The notes below the pieces were generated by a model. It saw nothing but the letters and a program-made list of their open reading frames with translations, ran no database searches and was not told where the DNA came from. Positions 5,824-6,302 of a stretch of 6,302 nt of DNA are shown here, one piece after another. Source of the DNA: Thermoplasmata archaeon (GTDB lineage: Archaea; Thermoplasmatota; B47-G6; B47-G6B; 47-G6); NCBI GenBank assembly GCA_003663565.1, contig QMTT01000058.1, positions 1 to 6,302 of the forward strand, given 5' to 3'. The translations under genes were made by a program, and so were the position numbers. Within the stretch, counting starts at the first letter, position 1, and each line of letters starts with the position of its first letter.

Positions 5824-5862
5824 AGCTGTTTTACTACAAAAGAAACAGTTCAAAAATACAAT
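5824..5862 (-). terminator. Weak T-rich termination region after the transporter gene
   Basis: Just past the stop at 5865 the minus strand has GTATTTTTG and TTTCTTTTG runs. A short CTGTTT/AAACAG stem (5826-5831 with 5843-5848, 11-nt loop) adds weak support. T-runs are short, so this is tentative. Confidence 0.3.
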
Positions 5863-5864
5863 GC

Positions 5865-6302
5865 TCAATCCTGAAAAGAACTTTCCCCTATAAGTACCAT
5901 AAAGACACCAGATATCGTGATAATCATTCCAACTATCGTAAGCATGTCAGGAATCTCTCCTAGGAAATAAATAGCAAGTAAAGACGCGATGATAGGTTCT
6001 GCAAGAAAAGACGATGTTACTGTAATAGCCCTAAAGAACCTCATAAGATAATTCATGACCGTATGACCCATCATCATAGGCACAAGAGCCAAAAGAAAGA
6101 GATATAGCCACGTTATGGGAGGATATCCAAAAAGTGTATATTTTGTAAATAGCTTTAAGCTTAGAATTGATATAACAGCGGCAACCCCATAAACAGGCAC
6201 AATATAGGATCTCAAAGAGTGTTTAATACGCATTATTCGACCTATTCCTAAGTATATTCCCTCTGATATACTTCCAGCAAGTGCTAGTAGGATCCCTAAG
6301 AG
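5865..6302 (-). CDS. EamA/DMT-superfamily transporter, C-terminal half (partial at window edge)
   Basis: The frame is open to the window edge, so the 5' end is missing; 145 residues of the C-terminal part are visible. The first in-frame ATG (6233) is inside a transmembrane helix and is not the true start. About five hydrophobic helices follow each other. The last three carry the EamA pattern: GHTVMNYLMRF, then AITVTSSFLAEPIIASLLAIYFLGE, then a closing helix with G...I..SGV.MV. EamA proteins are ten-helix permeases of about 280-300 residues with two repeated domains, so this is most of the second domain. They export or import metabolites such as amino acids or nucleotide sugars; the substrate cannot be read from sequence. 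The protein ends in a short polar tail (ESSFQD). It lies upstream of, and on the same strand as, the redox operon, but a 147-nt gap argues for separate transcription. Confidence 0.85.
   Translation of the reverse strand, partial: LLGILLALAGSISEGIYLGIGRIMRIKHSLRSYIVPVYGVAAVISILSLKLFTKYTLFGYPPITWLYLFLLALVPMMMGHTVMNYLMRFFRAITVTSSFLAEPIIASLLAIYFLGEIPDMLTIVGMIITISGVFMVLIGESSFQD

Overview
The window looks like chromosomal DNA from a thermophilic archaeon, most likely a Thermoproteota (crenarchaeal-type) lineage. This is inferred from AT-rich sequence, heavy ATA/AGA/AGG codon use, strong GGAGGTG-type Shine-Dalgarno (SD) sequences, TTG starts, TATA-like promoters, T-tract termination, and families common in such organisms. 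The species cannot be named. All six supported genes lie on the minus strand, so transcription runs from high to low coordinates.

From right to left: 6302-5865 is the C-terminal half of an EamA/DMT membrane transporter cut by the window edge. After a promoter-sized gap comes a compact redox operon (5717-3770). It encodes a 134-residue two-cluster ferredoxin with a C-terminal CxxC...CxxC element, a 354-residue GltD-like FAD/NAD(P) oxidoreductase overlapping it by 4 nt, and a 156-residue four-cluster [4Fe-4S] protein 11 nt further on. Together they look like an electron relay from NAD(P)H or ferredoxin through FAD to a chain of iron-sulfur clusters, or the reverse. Modules of this kind accompany aldehyde:ferredoxin-oxidoreductase-type tungsten/molybdenum enzymes or hydrogenases, but no catalytic partner is present here. 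The operon ends near a degenerate GC-rich hairpin that resembles the end of archaeal IS200/IS605 (tnpB) elements, followed by a T-rich terminator.

A 309-nt non-coding gap (3461-3769) holds that hairpin, the terminator and a promoter for a 320-residue protein of unknown family (3460-2498). A 179-nt gap (2319-2497) with an 11-bp tandem repeat and a 17-bp imperfect palindrome then precedes a 741-residue polytopic membrane protein of the DUF2298/Chlor_Arch_YYY family (2318-93), a GT-C-like family of unknown substrate. The last 92 nt hold no confidently assignable gene.

The most interesting points are the orphan redox relay, in which a GltD-like flavoprotein has lost its N-terminal Fe-S domain and is paired with a separate HycF-like ferredoxin, and the solitary IS605-like end hairpin behind it. 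No clear new defence or mobile system is visible.
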